Assembly (NCBI RefSeq): GCF_030409335.1
Contig: NZ_JAUFPN010000108.1
Location: 1-63,820, forward strand
Direction of reading: 5' to 3'
DNA from: Paeniroseomonas aquatica
Lineage (GTDB): Bacteria > Pseudomonadota > Alphaproteobacteria > Acetobacterales > Acetobacteraceae
DNA length: 63,820 bases
Shown: one piece after another, positions 53,239 through 63,543 of the stretch
Layout: each line of letters starts with the position of its first letter
How positions within the stretch are numbered: the first letter of the stretch is position 1
Translations under genes and position numbers: made by a program
Notes under the pieces: model-generated
The model's input: the letters and a program-made list of their open reading frames with translations, nothing else
Told to the model about the DNA's origin: nothing
The model's database searches: none

Positions 53239-55207
53239 CCGCCTCCGCCAGCAGGCGGACGCTGCGCGGCGCCAGGGGACGCGTCTCCGGCCCGGCCTCC
53301 CCGGCGCTGTCCGCCAGCAGCCGCCAGGCGAAGCCGGGGCGCGGCGGCGGCAGCACCAGCGGGCAGGGCACGTCGCCGCCATGCAGCGCGACCAGCACCC
53401 GGTCGCCCGCCGCCTGCAGCAGCACGACGATGCTGCGCCCGCTGTGCCAGTCCTCGAAGGCCCCGCCCTCCGGCCGCAGCCAGGCGACATCCCCGGCCCC
53501 GGTCAGCCGGGCCGCGGCATGGAGCGCCGGATGCGCCAGCCGGGCGCGGACCAGCCGGCCGGCATAGGCCGCCAGCCCCGCATCCATGCCCGCCCAGTCG
53601 AACCAGGAGAGGGCATTGTCCTGGGCATAGGCATTGTTGTTGCCGCCCTGACTCCTCCCGGCCTCGTCGCCCATGGACAGCATCGGCGTGCCGCGGGCCA
53701 GCAGCAGCGTCGCCAGCAGCGCCCGCACGTCCGCCGCCCGCCGCGCCCGCACCGCGGGGTCGTCGCTCGGCCCCTCGGTGCCATGGTTCCAGGAATGGTT
53801 CTCGCCGCCGCCGTCGCGGTTCTGCTCGCCGTTGGCCTCGTTGCGGCGATGGGTGAAGGAGACCAGGTCGGCCATGGTGAAGCCGTCATGCGCGGTGACG
53901 AAATTGACGCTGTCGGCCAGCGACCGGCCGGGCCCGAACAGGTCGGCCGAGCCGGCGAAGCGCGTCGCCAGCTCCCCCAGCATCCCGGCGTCGCCACGCC
54001 AGAAGCGCCGCACCGTGTCGCGGAAGCGGTCGTTCCACTCGCCCCAGCCGGGCGGGAAGCGGCCGAGCTGGTAGCCGCCCATGCCGATGTCCCAGGGCTC
54101 GGCGATGATGAGGCAGTGCCGCAGCACCGGGTCCTGGCGCATCGCGCTCAGCAGCGGGGCCTCGGGGTCGAAGCCGTGGTCCCGCCGCCCCAGGGTGGCG
54201 GCCAGGTCCAGCCGGAATCCCGCCACCCCCGCCTGCACCGCCCAGTGCCGCAGCGCGTCCATCACCAGCCGCAGCGGCCAGGGCCGGTCCAGCGCCAGCG
54301 TGTTGCCGCAGCCGGAATCATTGGCGTAGCCGCGCCCGCGCACCCGGTAGAAGCCGGCATTGCCGAGCCCGCGCAGCGACAGCGTCGGACCGTCGGCATC
54401 GCCCTCGCCGCTGTGGTTGAAGACCACGTCGAGGATGGTGCCGATCCCGACCTCGCGCAGCGCGGCGACGGCGGCCCGTACCTCGGCCATGCCGCCCGGC
54501 GCCAGCTTCGGGCAGGGGACCAGGAAGGCGACCGGGTTGTAGTTCCAGTAGTTGGTCAGGCCGAGCGGCGGCAGGTGCCGCTCGTCGACCCCCGCCGCCA
54601 CCGGCAGCAGCTCCACATGGGTGACGCCGAGCGCCTTGAGGTGGGCGATGGCCGCCGGATGGGCGAGGCCGGCGAAGGTGCCGCGGATCGCCTCCGGCAC
54701 CCCGGGGTGGCGCATGGTGAAGCCGCGGACGTGCAGCTCGTAGATCACCCGCGGCCCGGCCGGCAGCGGCACCGGCGGCGCCGGCGGCGCCGGCGGCGGC
54801 GCGACGATGGCCTTCGGCACCGCCGCCACGCTGTCGGCGGCATCCGGCCGGTCCCCGGTGTCGAACAGGACGGGGTCCAGCCGGAAGGGCCGGTCGAGCG
54901 CGGTCGCCCAGGGATCGACCAGCAGCTTGGCCGCATTGAAGCGGTGCCCCACCTCCGGGTCCCAGGGCCCATGCGCCCGCAGGCCGTAGCGGGCCCCGGG
55001 CGCCACGCCGGGAACATGGCCGTGCCACACCGCCCCGCACCGCCCGGGCAGCGCATGCCGCGCCAGCTCCACCGTGCCGGTCGCATCGAAGAGGCAGAAC
55101 TCCACCCCGGTCGCCTCCGGCGCGACGACGGCGACATTCACCCCCGCCGCATCGGCCACCACCCCCAGCGGCTCCGGCACACCCTCGCCCACCCGACCAT
55201 CAGCCAT
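53231..55207 (-). CDS. glgX: Glycogen debranching enzyme
   Basis: A 658-residue GH13 enzyme. An N-terminal CBM48 domain (VVAPEATGVEFCLFDATG) precedes the catalytic barrel. The barrel carries YELHVRGFTMRHPGVPEAIRG, region I DVVFNHSGEG, region II GFRLDLAATLG (nucleophile Asp), region III IIAEPWD (acid Glu) and region IV NFVTAHDGFTM. It removes the alpha-1,6 branches of phosphorylase-trimmed glycogen. The start MADGRVGE at 55207 lies inside glgA (8-bp overlap); ATG 55219 is possible. It is the last gene of the minus-strand glg operon. Confidence 0.93.
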   Translation of the reverse strand: MADGRVGEGVPEPLGVVADAAGVNVAVVAPEATGVEFCLFDATGTVELARHALPGRCGAVWHGHVPGVAPGARYGLRAHGPWDPEVGHRFNAAKLLVDPWATALDRPFRLDPVLFDTGDRPDAADSVAAVPKAIVAPPPAPPAPPVPLPAGPRVIYELHVRGFTMRHPGVPEAIRGTFAGLAHPAAIAHLKALGVTHVELLPVAAGVDERHLPPLGLTNYWNYNPVAFLVPCPKLAPGGMAEVRAAVAALREVGIGTILDVVFNHSGEGDADGPTLSLRGLGNAGFYRVRGRGYANDSGCGNTLALDRPWPLRLVMDALRHWAVQAGVAGFRLDLAATLGRRDHGFDPEAPLLSAMRQDPVLRHCLIIAEPWDIGMGGYQLGRFPPGWGEWNDRFRDTVRRFWRGDAGMLGELATRFAGSADLFGPGRSLADSVNFVTAHDGFTMADLVSFTHRRNEANGEQNRDGGGENHSWNHGTEGPSDDPAVRARRAADVRALLATLLLARGTPMLSMGDEAGRSQGGNNNAYAQDNALSWFDWAGMDAGLAAYAGRLVRARLAHPALHAAARLTGAGDVAWLRPEGGAFEDWHSGRSIVVLLQAAGDRVLVALHGGDVPCPLVLPPPRPGFAWRLLADSAGEAGPETRPLAPRSVRLLAEAAT

Positions 55208-56639
55208 GCGATATCCCATGCAACAAGGCCGCGTAGCGCGCGGCGGAGCGGCGCCAGGACACGTCGCCGGCCAGCGCGTTGCGCTGCACCTGCGCCCAGG
55301 CCGGCGCATCCCGGTAGAGCCCGGTGGTGCGGAGGATCGCGGCCGTCAGCGCCTCGGCGGTGGCGGGGGCGAATTGCACCCCGGTGCCGCTGCCGGCCGC
55401 CAGCGCCGCCTCGTTGGCGTCGATCACAGTATCCGCCAGCCCGCCGACCCGCGCCACCACCGGCAGCGCGCCGTAGCGCAGCGCGCAGAGCTGGGCGAGG
55501 CCGCAGGGCTCGAAGCGGGAGGGCACCAGCACCGCATCCGCCCCGCCGTAGCCGAGCCGCGCCAGCGCCTCGTCGAAGCCGATGACCGTGCCGACCCGGC
55601 CGTGGTGGGCCGCCGCCGCGTCCCGGCAGCGGGCTTCCAGCGCCGCCTCGCCGGTGCCGAGGATGGCGAGCTGCCCGCCCTCCCCCAGCAGCGCCGGCAG
55701 CGCGTCCAGCACCAGGTCCACCCCCTTCTGCCAGGCCAGCCGCCCGACGAAGAGGAACAGCGGCGCCGCCGGCTCCGCCGCCAGGCCGAAGCGGGCCTGC
55801 AATTCCGCCTTGTTCAGCGCCCGCGGCGCCGGGTCCCTGGCGTCGAAGCGGGCGGCGAGATGGGCGTCCGTCGCCGGGTTCCACTCGGCATCGTCGATGC
55901 CGTTGAGGATGCCGCTGACCGCGCCGCCGCGGCCGCGCAGCAGCCCGTCGAGCCCCATGCCGCCCGCGGCGGTGCGGATCTCCATGGCATAGGTCGGCGA
56001 GACCGTGGTGATCCGGTCGGCGAACCAGAGCCCGGCCTTGAGGAAGCCGACCTGGCCGAAATACTCCACCCCCTCGATGCCGAAGGCGGCCGGCGGCAGG
56101 CCCAGCGCGGGGAAGAGGCTGGCGGGGTACTGGCCCTGGAAGGCCAGGTTGTGGATGGTGAAGACCAGCGGCAGCGCGCTGGCATGGACGTGCCGCAGAT
56201 AGGCGCCGACCAGCCCGGCCTGCCAGTCGTGCGCGTGCACCGCCTCGAAGGCGAGGCCCTTGGCCGCCCCCGTCGCCACCATCGCCGCCGCCGCCGAGAG
56301 CGCGGCGAAGCGCAGCCCGTTGTCCGCCCAGGCGGCGCCATCGGGCGCGAGGTAGGGATTGCCCGCCCGGGCAAACAGATGCGGCGCATCCAGCAGCAGC
56401 AGATCGAGCCCGGCATGGGTCGCCCGCAGCAGCCGCGCCGGCCCGCCAAACAGCTCGGGCAGGGACAGCACCGGGCGCGGCCGTTCGATGGCCGCCAGCA
56501 CCGCCGGGTAGCCGGGGATCAGCGTGGTGACCGCGATGCCCTGCGGCGCCAGCGCCCCCGGCAGGGCGCCGACCACATCCGCCAGCCCCCCCGTCTTCAC
56601 CAGGGGGAAGCATTCGGAGGCGACGGCCAGCACCCGCAT
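55200..56639 (-). CDS. glgA: Glycogen synthase
   Basis: A 479-residue GT5 enzyme that adds glucose from ADP-glucose. The N-terminal ADP-glucose motif is VKTGGLADVVGALPGAL. The C-terminal donor-site block is LVPSRFEPCGLAQLCALRYG, followed by VARVGGLADTV (second K/R-x-G-G-L copy). Central motifs AHDWQAGLVGAYL and TIHNLAFQG are also typical. It shares one base with the end of glgC, so synthesis genes are coupled. Confidence 0.96.
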   Translation of the reverse strand: MRVLAVASECFPLVKTGGLADVVGALPGALAPQGIAVTTLIPGYPAVLAAIERPRPVLSLPELFGGPARLLRATHAGLDLLLLDAPHLFARAGNPYLAPDGAAWADNGLRFAALSAAAAMVATGAAKGLAFEAVHAHDWQAGLVGAYLRHVHASALPLVFTIHNLAFQGQYPASLFPALGLPPAAFGIEGVEYFGQVGFLKAGLWFADRITTVSPTYAMEIRTAAGGMGLDGLLRGRGGAVSGILNGIDDAEWNPATDAHLAARFDARDPAPRALNKAELQARFGLAAEPAAPLFLFVGRLAWQKGVDLVLDALPALLGEGGQLAILGTGEAALEARCRDAAAAHHGRVGTVIGFDEALARLGYGGADAVLVPSRFEPCGLAQLCALRYGALPVVARVGGLADTVIDANEAALAAGSGTGVQFAPATAEALTAAILRTTGLYRDAPAWAQVQRNALAGDVSWRRSAARYAALLHGISHG

Positions 56640-57919
56640 CAGGCGAGCTTGTCCAGCATCGCCTGGGTGATGAGGCAGATGCCGCGGTCGGTGCGGCGGA
56701 AGCGCCGGGCGTCCTCGACCGGGTCCTCGCCCACCACCAGCCCCTCGGGGATCCGCACGCCGCGGTCCACCACCACGTTGGTCAGCCGCGCGTAGCGGCC
56801 GATGTCGACCTGCGGCAGCACCACCGCGCCATCGAGCTTCGACCAGGAATGCATGTGCGCATGGGTGCAGAGCAGCGACCGCCGCGCCGTGCCGCCCGAG
56901 ATGATGCAGCCGCCCGAGACCAGGGAGGAGATCGCCTCGCCGCGCCGGCCCGGCACGTCATGGACGAATTTGGCCGGCGGGGTGATCTCGGCATAGGTCC
57001 AGATCGGCCAGTCGCGGTCAAAGAGGTCGAGCGGCGGGACGATGTCGGTGAGGTCGATATTGGCCTCCCAATACGCGTCCACCGTGCCGACGTCCCGCCA
57101 GTAGGGCACCAGCTCGGAGGAGGAGCGCACCACCGAGCGTTCGAAGCGATGCGCCACCGCCTTGCCGTTGCGGACGATCCAGGGGATCAGGTCCTTGCCG
57201 AAGTCGTGCTGGGAGGTGAGATCCTCGGCGTCGCGCTTCAGCTGGTCGAGCAGAAACCTGGTCTCGAAGACATAGATGCCCATGCTGGCCAGCGCCAGGT
57301 CCGGCCGGTCCGGGATGCCGGGCGGGTCGGCCGGCTTCTCCACGAAGTCGACGATGCGGCCGGTGGTGTCCACCTTCATCACGCCGAAGCCGGTCGCCTC
57401 CATGCGCGGCACCGCCATGCTGCAGACGGTCACGTCGGCGCCCTGCTCGACGTGCTGCTGCAGCATCTTCTCGTAGTCCATCTTGTAGACATGGTCGCCG
57501 GCCAGCAGCACGATGTGGCGCGGCGCCATGTCGGCGATGATGTCGGCGTTCTGGTGCACCGCGTCGGCGGTGCCGAGGTACCAGTTCTGCTCCGAGATGC
57601 GCTGGCTGGCGGGCAGGATGTCGAAGCTCTCGTTCCGCTCGGGCCGGAGGAAATTCCAGCCGCGCTGCAGGTGGCGGATCAGGCTGTGCGCCTTGTACTG
57701 CGTCGCCACCGCGACCCGGCGGATGCCGGAGTTGATGGCATTCGAGAGGGCGAAGTCGATGATGCGCGACTTGCCGCCGAAGTAGACCGCCGGCTTGGCG
57801 CGGCGGTCGGTCAGCTCCATCAGCCGGCTGCCGCGCCCGCCGGCGAGCACGAAGGCCATGGCGCTGCGGGCGAGCGGGCCCTGCACGCGCTCGGGCCCGT
57901 ATTCACGGCTGTTCGACAT
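56639..57919 (-). CDS. glgC: Glucose-1-phosphate adenylyltransferase
   Basis: A 426-residue ADP-glucose pyrophosphorylase, the rate-limiting step of glycogen synthesis. The pyrophosphorylase loop is [21 protein letters not shown], followed by [25 protein letters not shown] and [13 protein letters not shown] line the active site, and FVEKPADP binds glucose-1-phosphate. The C-terminal left-handed helix carries the allosteric site. The N-terminal basic patch suggests normal control by glycolytic intermediates, as in other proteobacteria. It overlaps the end of glgB by 17 bp. Confidence 0.96.
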   Translation of the reverse strand: MSNSREYGPERVQGPLARSAMAFVLAGGRGSRLMELTDRRAKPAVYFGGKSRIIDFALSNAINSGIRRVAVATQYKAHSLIRHLQRGWNFLRPERNESFDILPASQRISEQNWYLGTADAVHQNADIIADMAPRHIVLLAGDHVYKMDYEKMLQQHVEQGADVTVCSMAVPRMEATGFGVMKVDTTGRIVDFVEKPADPPGIPDRPDLALASMGIYVFETRFLLDQLKRDAEDLTSQHDFGKDLIPWIVRNGKAVAHRFERSVVRSSSELVPYWRDVGTVDAYWEANIDLTDIVPPLDLFDRDWPIWTYAEITPPAKFVHDVPGRRGEAISSLVSGGCIISGGTARRSLLCTHAHMHSWSKLDGAVVLPQVDIGRYARLTNVVVDRGVRIPEGLVVGEDPVEDARRFRRTDRGICLITQAMLDKLA

Positions 57920-60170
57920 CCTCTGGTCCCCCCGCGTCGTCCGGCATCAGGTAGACCGTGGCCAGCGGCGGCAGCAGGACGCTGGCCGACGCGGGCAGGC
58001 CGAAAGCGGGCACCGGCACCGCCTCCACGATTCCCAAATTGCCGAGATTCGAGCCTCCGTATACCTTCGAATCCGTGTTCAGCACCTCCCGCCAGCGGCC
58101 CGTCCGCGGCAGGCCGATCCGGGTGTCCGGCCGCGGCACCGGCGTCAGGTTGCAGAGCACCGCGACCAGGCTGTCGCCGTCCTGGCGGATCCAGGTCAGC
58201 ACCGAGCGCATCTCGTCGTCGGGGTCGATCCACTGGAAGCCTTCCGCCCGCCGGTCCCCGGCATGCAGCGCCGGCACCGCCCGGTGCAGCCGGTTCAGGT
58301 CGCGCACCAGGGCCTGCACCCCCTGGTGCCGCGGGTCCCGCAGCAGCGCCCAGTCCAGCTCGCGCGCCTCCGACCATTCCCGCCACTGGCCGAACTCGCC
58401 GCCCATGAAGAGCAGCTTCTTGCCCGGATGGGCCCACATGAAGCCGTAGTAGCAGCGGAGGTTGGCGAAGCGCTGCCAGTCCTCGTCCTGGCCGGGGCCG
58501 CCCGCGTCCCCCCGGGGCATCCGGCCGAGCAGGCTGCCCTGGCCCGGCGCCACCGCGTCATGGCTGAGCGGCAGGATGAAGGCCTCGTCGAAGGCATAGA
58601 GCAGGCCGAAATTCATCAGCCCGTGGAACCAGCGCCGCTGCAGCGGATCATGCGCCATGTAGCGCAGGGTGTCGTGCGCCCAGCCCAGGTTCCACTTGAA
58701 GGTGAAGCCCAGCCCATCCGCCGCGGTGACCCCGGGGAAGTCCGTCGCCTCCTCGGCGATCATCAGCGCCCCCGGCGCCTCCTGCGCCACCAGCGCGTTC
58801 AGCCGGCGGAGGAAGCCCCGGGCATCGTGGTCGGCCGTGCCGCCGTCGTCGTTCGCCACCCAGCCGCCCGGCGGCCGGCCATGGTCGAGGTGGATCATGC
58901 AGGAGACCGCATCCACCCGCAGCCCGTCGGCATGGAAGTGGTGCAGCCAGTACAGCGCGCTGGAGACGAGGAAGGCCGCCACCTCGGGCCGGCCGTAGTC
59001 GTAGGTGGCGGCGCCCTGGCCGGCCTCGGCGCCGTGCCGCGGGTCCGGGCGCTCGTAGAGCGGGGCGCCGTCGAAGCGGGCCAGCCCGTGCGCGTCCGGC
59101 GGCACCTGCGCCGGCACCCAGTCGAGGATCACCCCGATGCCGGCCGCATGCGCCGCGTCGACGAAGCGCGCCAGCCCCTCCGGCCCGCCGAGCCGGGCGG
59201 TGGGCGCGAAGATCCCGGTCGGCCGGTAGCCCCAGGAGGCATCGCAGGCATGCTCCATCACCGGCAGCAGCCCGATGTGGGTGAAGCCGAGCCCGGCGAC
59301 ATGGGGGATCAGCGCCGCCGCCAGCTCGTCCCAGTGCCAGAAGCGCCCGTCCGGGTGGCGCCGCCAGGAGGGGGCATGGGCCTCGTAGATCGCCAGCGGC
59401 GCGCGCAGCGCGTCGCGCCCGGCGCGGGCCGCCATCCATTCGGCGTCCCCCCAGGCGAAGGGCGCGGGGTCGGCGACGACGGAGGCGGTGCCGGGCCGCA
59501 ACTCCGCGGCGAAGCCGAGGGGGTCCGCCTTCAGGGGCAGCACGCGGCCGGCCTCCGGTCCCTCGCCGGCCATGATCTCGTACTGGTAGGCGGCCCCGGC
59601 GCCGAGCCCGGGCAGGAAGATCTCCCAGATCCCGCTGTCCGGGCGCCGCCGCATCGGGTGCCGCCGCCCGTCCCAGCCGTTGAAGCCGCCCACCACCGAG
59701 ACCCGCCCGGCCCGTGGCGCCCAGACGGCGAAACGGGTGCCCGCCACCCCCGCATGGGTCACCGCATGCGCGCCCAGCCGCTCCTGCAGCCGGGTATGGG
59801 TGCCTTCCCGCAGCAGGTGGTCGTCGAGCGGGCCGAGGCAGGGGCCGAAGCCGAAGGGGTCGGCGAAGGCGGCACCGCCGCCGGCCCGCAGCCGGTAGCC
59901 CGGCGCGGGCGGCGGGCCGGGCAGCAGCGCCTCGAAGAAGCCGTCCGGGTGGCGGCAAGCGAGGGCGACCTCGCCGCCCGGCCGCAGCAGCGCCAGGCTC
60001 GCCGCCCCCGGCACGAAGGCCCGCAGCACATGCGAAGCGGCCGCCGCGGGCGCGGCCACCGCATGCGGCCCGAGCACGGCGAAGGGGTCGTCGTGGCGCG
60101 CCCCGAGGATGGCGTCGACCGCCGCCTCCGTCGCCCGCCAGGCCTCCCCCACCGGCCCGGTCTCCGGCAC
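57903..60170 (-). CDS. glgB: 1,4-alpha-glucan branching enzyme
   Basis: A 755-residue GH13 enzyme with an N-terminal domain ([12 protein letters not shown]), a CBM48 module ([25 protein letters not shown]) and a catalytic barrel. The nucleophile Asp is in [10 protein letters not shown], the acid Glu in [12 protein letters not shown], and the third Asp in LPLSHDAV. The usual region IV is HDEVVHGK; here it is HDAVAPGQ, so the Glu and following residues differ although the catalytic Asp stays. GTG 60170 is the start, with GAGGG just upstream, eight bases from the end of glgP. Confidence 0.94.
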   Translation of the reverse strand: MPETGPVGEAWRATEAAVDAILGARHDDPFAVLGPHAVAAPAAAASHVLRAFVPGAASLALLRPGGEVALACRHPDGFFEALLPGPPPAPGYRLRAGGGAAFADPFGFGPCLGPLDDHLLREGTHTRLQERLGAHAVTHAGVAGTRFAVWAPRAGRVSVVGGFNGWDGRRHPMRRRPDSGIWEIFLPGLGAGAAYQYEIMAGEGPEAGRVLPLKADPLGFAAELRPGTASVVADPAPFAWGDAEWMAARAGRDALRAPLAIYEAHAPSWRRHPDGRFWHWDELAAALIPHVAGLGFTHIGLLPVMEHACDASWGYRPTGIFAPTARLGGPEGLARFVDAAHAAGIGVILDWVPAQVPPDAHGLARFDGAPLYERPDPRHGAEAGQGAATYDYGRPEVAAFLVSSALYWLHHFHADGLRVDAVSCMIHLDHGRPPGGWVANDDGGTADHDARGFLRRLNALVAQEAPGALMIAEEATDFPGVTAADGLGFTFKWNLGWAHDTLRYMAHDPLQRRWFHGLMNFGLLYAFDEAFILPLSHDAVAPGQGSLLGRMPRGDAGGPGQDEDWQRFANLRCYYGFMWAHPGKKLLFMGGEFGQWREWSEARELDWALLRDPRHQGVQALVRDLNRLHRAVPALHAGDRRAEGFQWIDPDDEMRSVLTWIRQDGDSLVAVLCNLTPVPRPDTRIGLPRTGRWREVLNTDSKVYGGSNLGNLGIVEAVPVPAFGLPASASVLLPPLATVYLMPDDAGGPEDVEQP

Positions 60171-60178
60171 GCCGGCCC

Positions 60179-62653
60179 TCAGCGCACCGGCACGTTCCAG
60201 ATGTCCTCGGCGTATTCGCGGATGGTCCGGTCGGAGGAGAACCAGCCCATGCTCGCGGTATTGAGGATCGCCGCCTGCTGCCAGCCGGCGCTGCTGGCCC
60301 AGCGCGCATCCACCTCGCGCTGGCTGTCGTAGTAGGCGTCGAAGTCGGCGGCGACCATGAAGTAGTCGCTGCCGCGCAGGGCCTCGACCAGGTCGCGGTA
60401 GCGGTGCCGGTCGTCCGGGGAGAAGACGCCGGAGCCGATCGCCTCCAGCACCTCGGACAGCCGCGGCGAGGCCTCGATCGCATGGGCACCCTGCAGGCCT
60501 TCGTGCCGGCGCGCCGCCACCTCCTCGGTGGTCATGCCGAAGATGTGGATGTTCTCCGGCCCGACCTGCTCCAGCATCTCGACGTTGGCACCGTCCAGCG
60601 TGCCGATGGTCAGCGCGCCGTTCAGCCCGAGCTTCATGTTGCCGGTGCCCGACGCCTCCATGCCCGCGGTCGAGATCTGCTCCGAGAGGTCGGCGGCGGG
60701 GACGATGACCTCGGCGAGGGAGACGTTGTAGTTCGGCAGGAACGCCACCTTCAGCAGGTTGCGCACCGTGGGATCGCTGTTCACCACCCGGGCCACGTCA
60801 TGCGCCAGCTTGATGATGAGCTTGGCGCGGTGGTAGCTCGCCGCCGCCTTGCCGGCGAAGATCTTCACGCGGGGGACCCAGTTGCGGGTGGGCTGGCTGC
60901 GGATGGCGTCGTAGAGCGCCACCGTCTCCAGCACGTTCAGCAGCTGGCGCTTGTATTCGTGGATGCGCTTGATCTGCACGTCGAACATCGCCTCGGGGTC
61001 GACCCGCAGGTCGAGCGAGGCGCGGATGACGCTGGCCAGCGCCTCCTTGTTCTGCCGCTTCACCGCGAGGAACTTGGTCTGGAAGGCGGCATCCCGGGCG
61101 AAGGGCTGCAGCGCCGCCAGCGCCCCGGCATCGTCGAGGAAGCGCGGGCCGATGGTCTCGGTCAGCAGCCCGGTCAGCCCCGGGTTGCACTGCTGCAGCC
61201 AGCGCCGGAAGGTGACGCCGTTGGTCTTGTTCACCACCTTGTCCGGCGACAGCGCGTGGAAGTCCTTGAACACGGTCTTCTTCAGCAGGTCGGTATGCAG
61301 CGCCGAGACGCCGTTGACCTTGTGCGAGCCGACGAAGGCGAGATGCCCCATGCGCACCCGCCGTCCGTGCGCCTCCTCGATCAGCGAGACCGAGGAGAGC
61401 AGCCGCCCGTCCTCGGGATGCGCGGCGCGCACCCGGTCGAGGTGGAAGGCGTTGATCATGTAGATGATCTGCATGTGGCGCGGCAGCAGCCGCTCCATCA
61501 GCGGCACCTGCCAGCTCTCGAGCGCCTCCGGCAGCAGGGTGTGGTTGGTGTAGCTGATGGTGCCCTGGGTGATCGTCCAGGCCTCGTCCCAGGGGATGTT
61601 GTGCAGGTCGACGCAGATGCGCATCAGCTCCGGCACCGCGATGGCCGGGTGGGTGTCGTTCAGCTGGATCGCCACCCGGTCCGGCAGCGACTTCAGGTCG
61701 CCGTAGACGCGAAGGTGCCGCCGCACCAGGTCCTGCAGCGCGGCGGAGGCGAAGAAATACTCCTGCTTCAGCCGCAGCTCCTGCCCGGCCGGGCTCTCGT
61801 CCGAGGGGTAGAGCACCTTGCAGATGCTCTCCTGCCGCACCCGGTCGGCCAGGGCGCCCAGGTGGTCGCCGTAGTTGAAGGCATCGAGCTTCAGCGGGTC
61901 GGCGGCGCGGGCCGACCAGAGCCGCAGGGTGTTCACGTGCTCGCCGCGCCAGCCGACCACCGGCGTGTCGTAGGCGACGGCCTGCACCACCTCGGCGGGG
62001 TGCCAGACATGGCGGACCCGCGCCTCGGAGACGACCACGGCTTCCACCGCGCCGCCGAAGCCGATGTCGTGGCTGATCTCGGGCCGGGCGTATTCCCAGG
62101 GGTTGCCGTTGTTCAGCCAGTCCTCGGGGTATTCCTGCTGCCAGCCGTCGCGGATGATCTGGCGGAACAGCCCGTGCTCGTAGCGGATGCCGTAGCCGAA
62201 GGCGGGGATGCCGAGGCTCGCCAGGCTTTCCATGAAGCAGGCGGCGAGCCGGCCGAGGCCGCCGTTGCCCAGCGCCGCATCGGGCTCGGCCTGGCGCACC
62301 TTCTCGAAGTCGACGCCGAGCGGCGCCAGCGCCTCGTCCACCAGCTCGGTCAGGCCGAGGTTGGTCACGCCGTCCCGCAGCAGCCGGCCGATGAGGAATT
62401 CGAGCGAGAGGTAGTAGACCTGCTTCTGCCCGGTCTCGTAGGCGGCGCGGGTCGCGCTCAGCCAGCGATCCACGATGCGGTCGCGCACCGCCAGCGCCGT
62501 CGCCATGAACCAGTCACGGTCCCGCGCCCCTGCCTGGCTCTTGCCCAGGTCGTAGGTGAGCTTGCGGACGATGGCGGCACGCAGCGCATCCGCCTCGGCG
62601 GCGGTGGGCTTCTGGGGTTCGGTCAGCGCATTCACGGAGTCTAGACCTTTCAA
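60179..62653 (-). CDS. glgP: Glycogen phosphorylase
   Basis: An 824-residue GT35 phosphorylase that frees glucose-1-phosphate from glycogen. The pyridoxal-phosphate block is MEASGTGNMKLGLNGALTIGT, with its Lys, and GTLDGANVEM follows. N-terminal ALGNGGLGRLAACFMESLA and the catalytic-site VKINGVSALHT-like VNGVSALHTDLLKKTVF are typical. It heads the glg operon. No ATG lies near the start: TTG 62653 (MKGLDSVNAL) or GTG 62635 must be used. Confidence 0.96.
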   Translation of the reverse strand: MKGLDSVNALTEPQKPTAAEADALRAAIVRKLTYDLGKSQAGARDRDWFMATALAVRDRIVDRWLSATRAAYETGQKQVYYLSLEFLIGRLLRDGVTNLGLTELVDEALAPLGVDFEKVRQAEPDAALGNGGLGRLAACFMESLASLGIPAFGYGIRYEHGLFRQIIRDGWQQEYPEDWLNNGNPWEYARPEISHDIGFGGAVEAVVVSEARVRHVWHPAEVVQAVAYDTPVVGWRGEHVNTLRLWSARAADPLKLDAFNYGDHLGALADRVRQESICKVLYPSDESPAGQELRLKQEYFFASAALQDLVRRHLRVYGDLKSLPDRVAIQLNDTHPAIAVPELMRICVDLHNIPWDEAWTITQGTISYTNHTLLPEALESWQVPLMERLLPRHMQIIYMINAFHLDRVRAAHPEDGRLLSSVSLIEEAHGRRVRMGHLAFVGSHKVNGVSALHTDLLKKTVFKDFHALSPDKVVNKTNGVTFRRWLQQCNPGLTGLLTETIGPRFLDDAGALAALQPFARDAAFQTKFLAVKRQNKEALASVIRASLDLRVDPEAMFDVQIKRIHEYKRQLLNVLETVALYDAIRSQPTRNWVPRVKIFAGKAAASYHRAKLIIKLAHDVARVVNSDPTVRNLLKVAFLPNYNVSLAEVIVPAADLSEQISTAGMEASGTGNMKLGLNGALTIGTLDGANVEMLEQVGPENIHIFGMTTEEVAARRHEGLQGAHAIEASPRLSEVLEAIGSGVFSPDDRHRYRDLVEALRGSDYFMVAADFDAYYDSQREVDARWASSAGWQQAAILNTASMGWFSSDRTIREYAEDIWNVPVR

Positions 62654-62727
62654 GCTGCCCTGCGGCTGGCGCCGCCTGAAACCTGCGATAGTGGCAGACC
62701 ATTTCGAAAAACTGAACTGTTACGCGC
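62654..62727 (-). promoter_or_regulatory. Spacer between tupA and glgP
   Basis: 74 bp, A/T-richer than average (AACTGAACTGTTACG-like stretch near 62700-62725). It separates the tungstate gene from glgP and may carry the glg operon promoter. No clear boxes. Confidence 0.3.
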
Positions 62728-63543
62728 TCAACCGCGGGTGGCGGCATTGGCGAAGAATAACTGCTCATCGTTGATGCGGTAGCCGGTGATGGCCGCCTGC
62801 CCGGCCGGGCCGCAGAGCCAGTCGATGAAGCGCTGGGCTTCCGCCGCCTTCACATGCGGGTGCCGCTGTGGGCTCACCGCGATGGCACCATACTGGTTCA
62901 GCAGCCGGGCGTCACCTGCCGCCAGGATCGTCAGGGATTGCCGGTTGCGGAAGGCCAGCCAGGTGCCGCGGTCGGCCAGCAGGTAGGCATCCTGCGCCGC
63001 GGCGGCGTTCAGCGCCGGGCCCATCCCCTGCCCCACCTCGCGGTACCAGCCGCCGCGGCCGGCCAGCGGGTCCACCCCGGCCAGCCGCCACAGCCGCAGC
63101 TCCGCCGCATGGGTGCCGCTGCGGTCGCCGCGGGAGACGAAGGGCGCCCCCGCCGCGGCGATGCGGCGGAGCGCCTCCGCCACGTCGCCCAGCTCGCCGA
63201 TCCGGGCCGGGTCGGCGGCGGGGCCGACCAGGATGAAGTCGTTGTACATGACCTGCCGGCGCGGGCCGCCGAAGCCCTCCGCCACGAAGCGGTCCTCCGC
63301 CGCGCGGTCGTGCACCAGCAGCGCATCGGCATCGCCGCGGCGGCCGACGTCCAGCGCCTGGCCGGTGCCGAGCGCCACGACGCGGACGGCGATGCCGGTC
63401 TCCCGGGTGAAGGCCGGCAGGATATGCCCGAACAGCCCGGACTGCTCCGTGCTGGTGGTCGAGGCCAGGGTGATGAAGCGGTCCTGGGCCTGCGCGGTGG
63501 CCGGCATGGCCAGGAGCGAGAGCAGAAGGCTGCGACGGGTCAC
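62728..63543 (-). CDS. tupA: Tungstate-type ABC transporter substrate-binding protein
   Basis: A 271-residue periplasmic receptor. It has a signal peptide (SLLLSLLAMPATAQAQ), then the oxyanion-binding start ITLASTTSTEQSGLFGHILP, characteristic of TupA with its T-T-S-T segment. GTGQALDVGRRGDADALLVHDR and SRGDRSGTHAAELRLW are further family blocks. TupA binds tungstate (and more weakly molybdate) with very high affinity for pterin cofactor enzymes. It begins with GTG overlapping the ATPase stop by four bases. Confidence 0.9.
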   Translation of the reverse strand: MTRRSLLLSLLAMPATAQAQDRFITLASTTSTEQSGLFGHILPAFTRETGIAVRVVALGTGQALDVGRRGDADALLVHDRAAEDRFVAEGFGGPRRQVMYNDFILVGPAADPARIGELGDVAEALRRIAAAGAPFVSRGDRSGTHAAELRLWRLAGVDPLAGRGGWYREVGQGMGPALNAAAAQDAYLLADRGTWLAFRNRQSLTILAAGDARLLNQYGAIAVSPQRHPHVKAAEAQRFIDWLCGPAGQAAITGYRINDEQLFFANAATRG

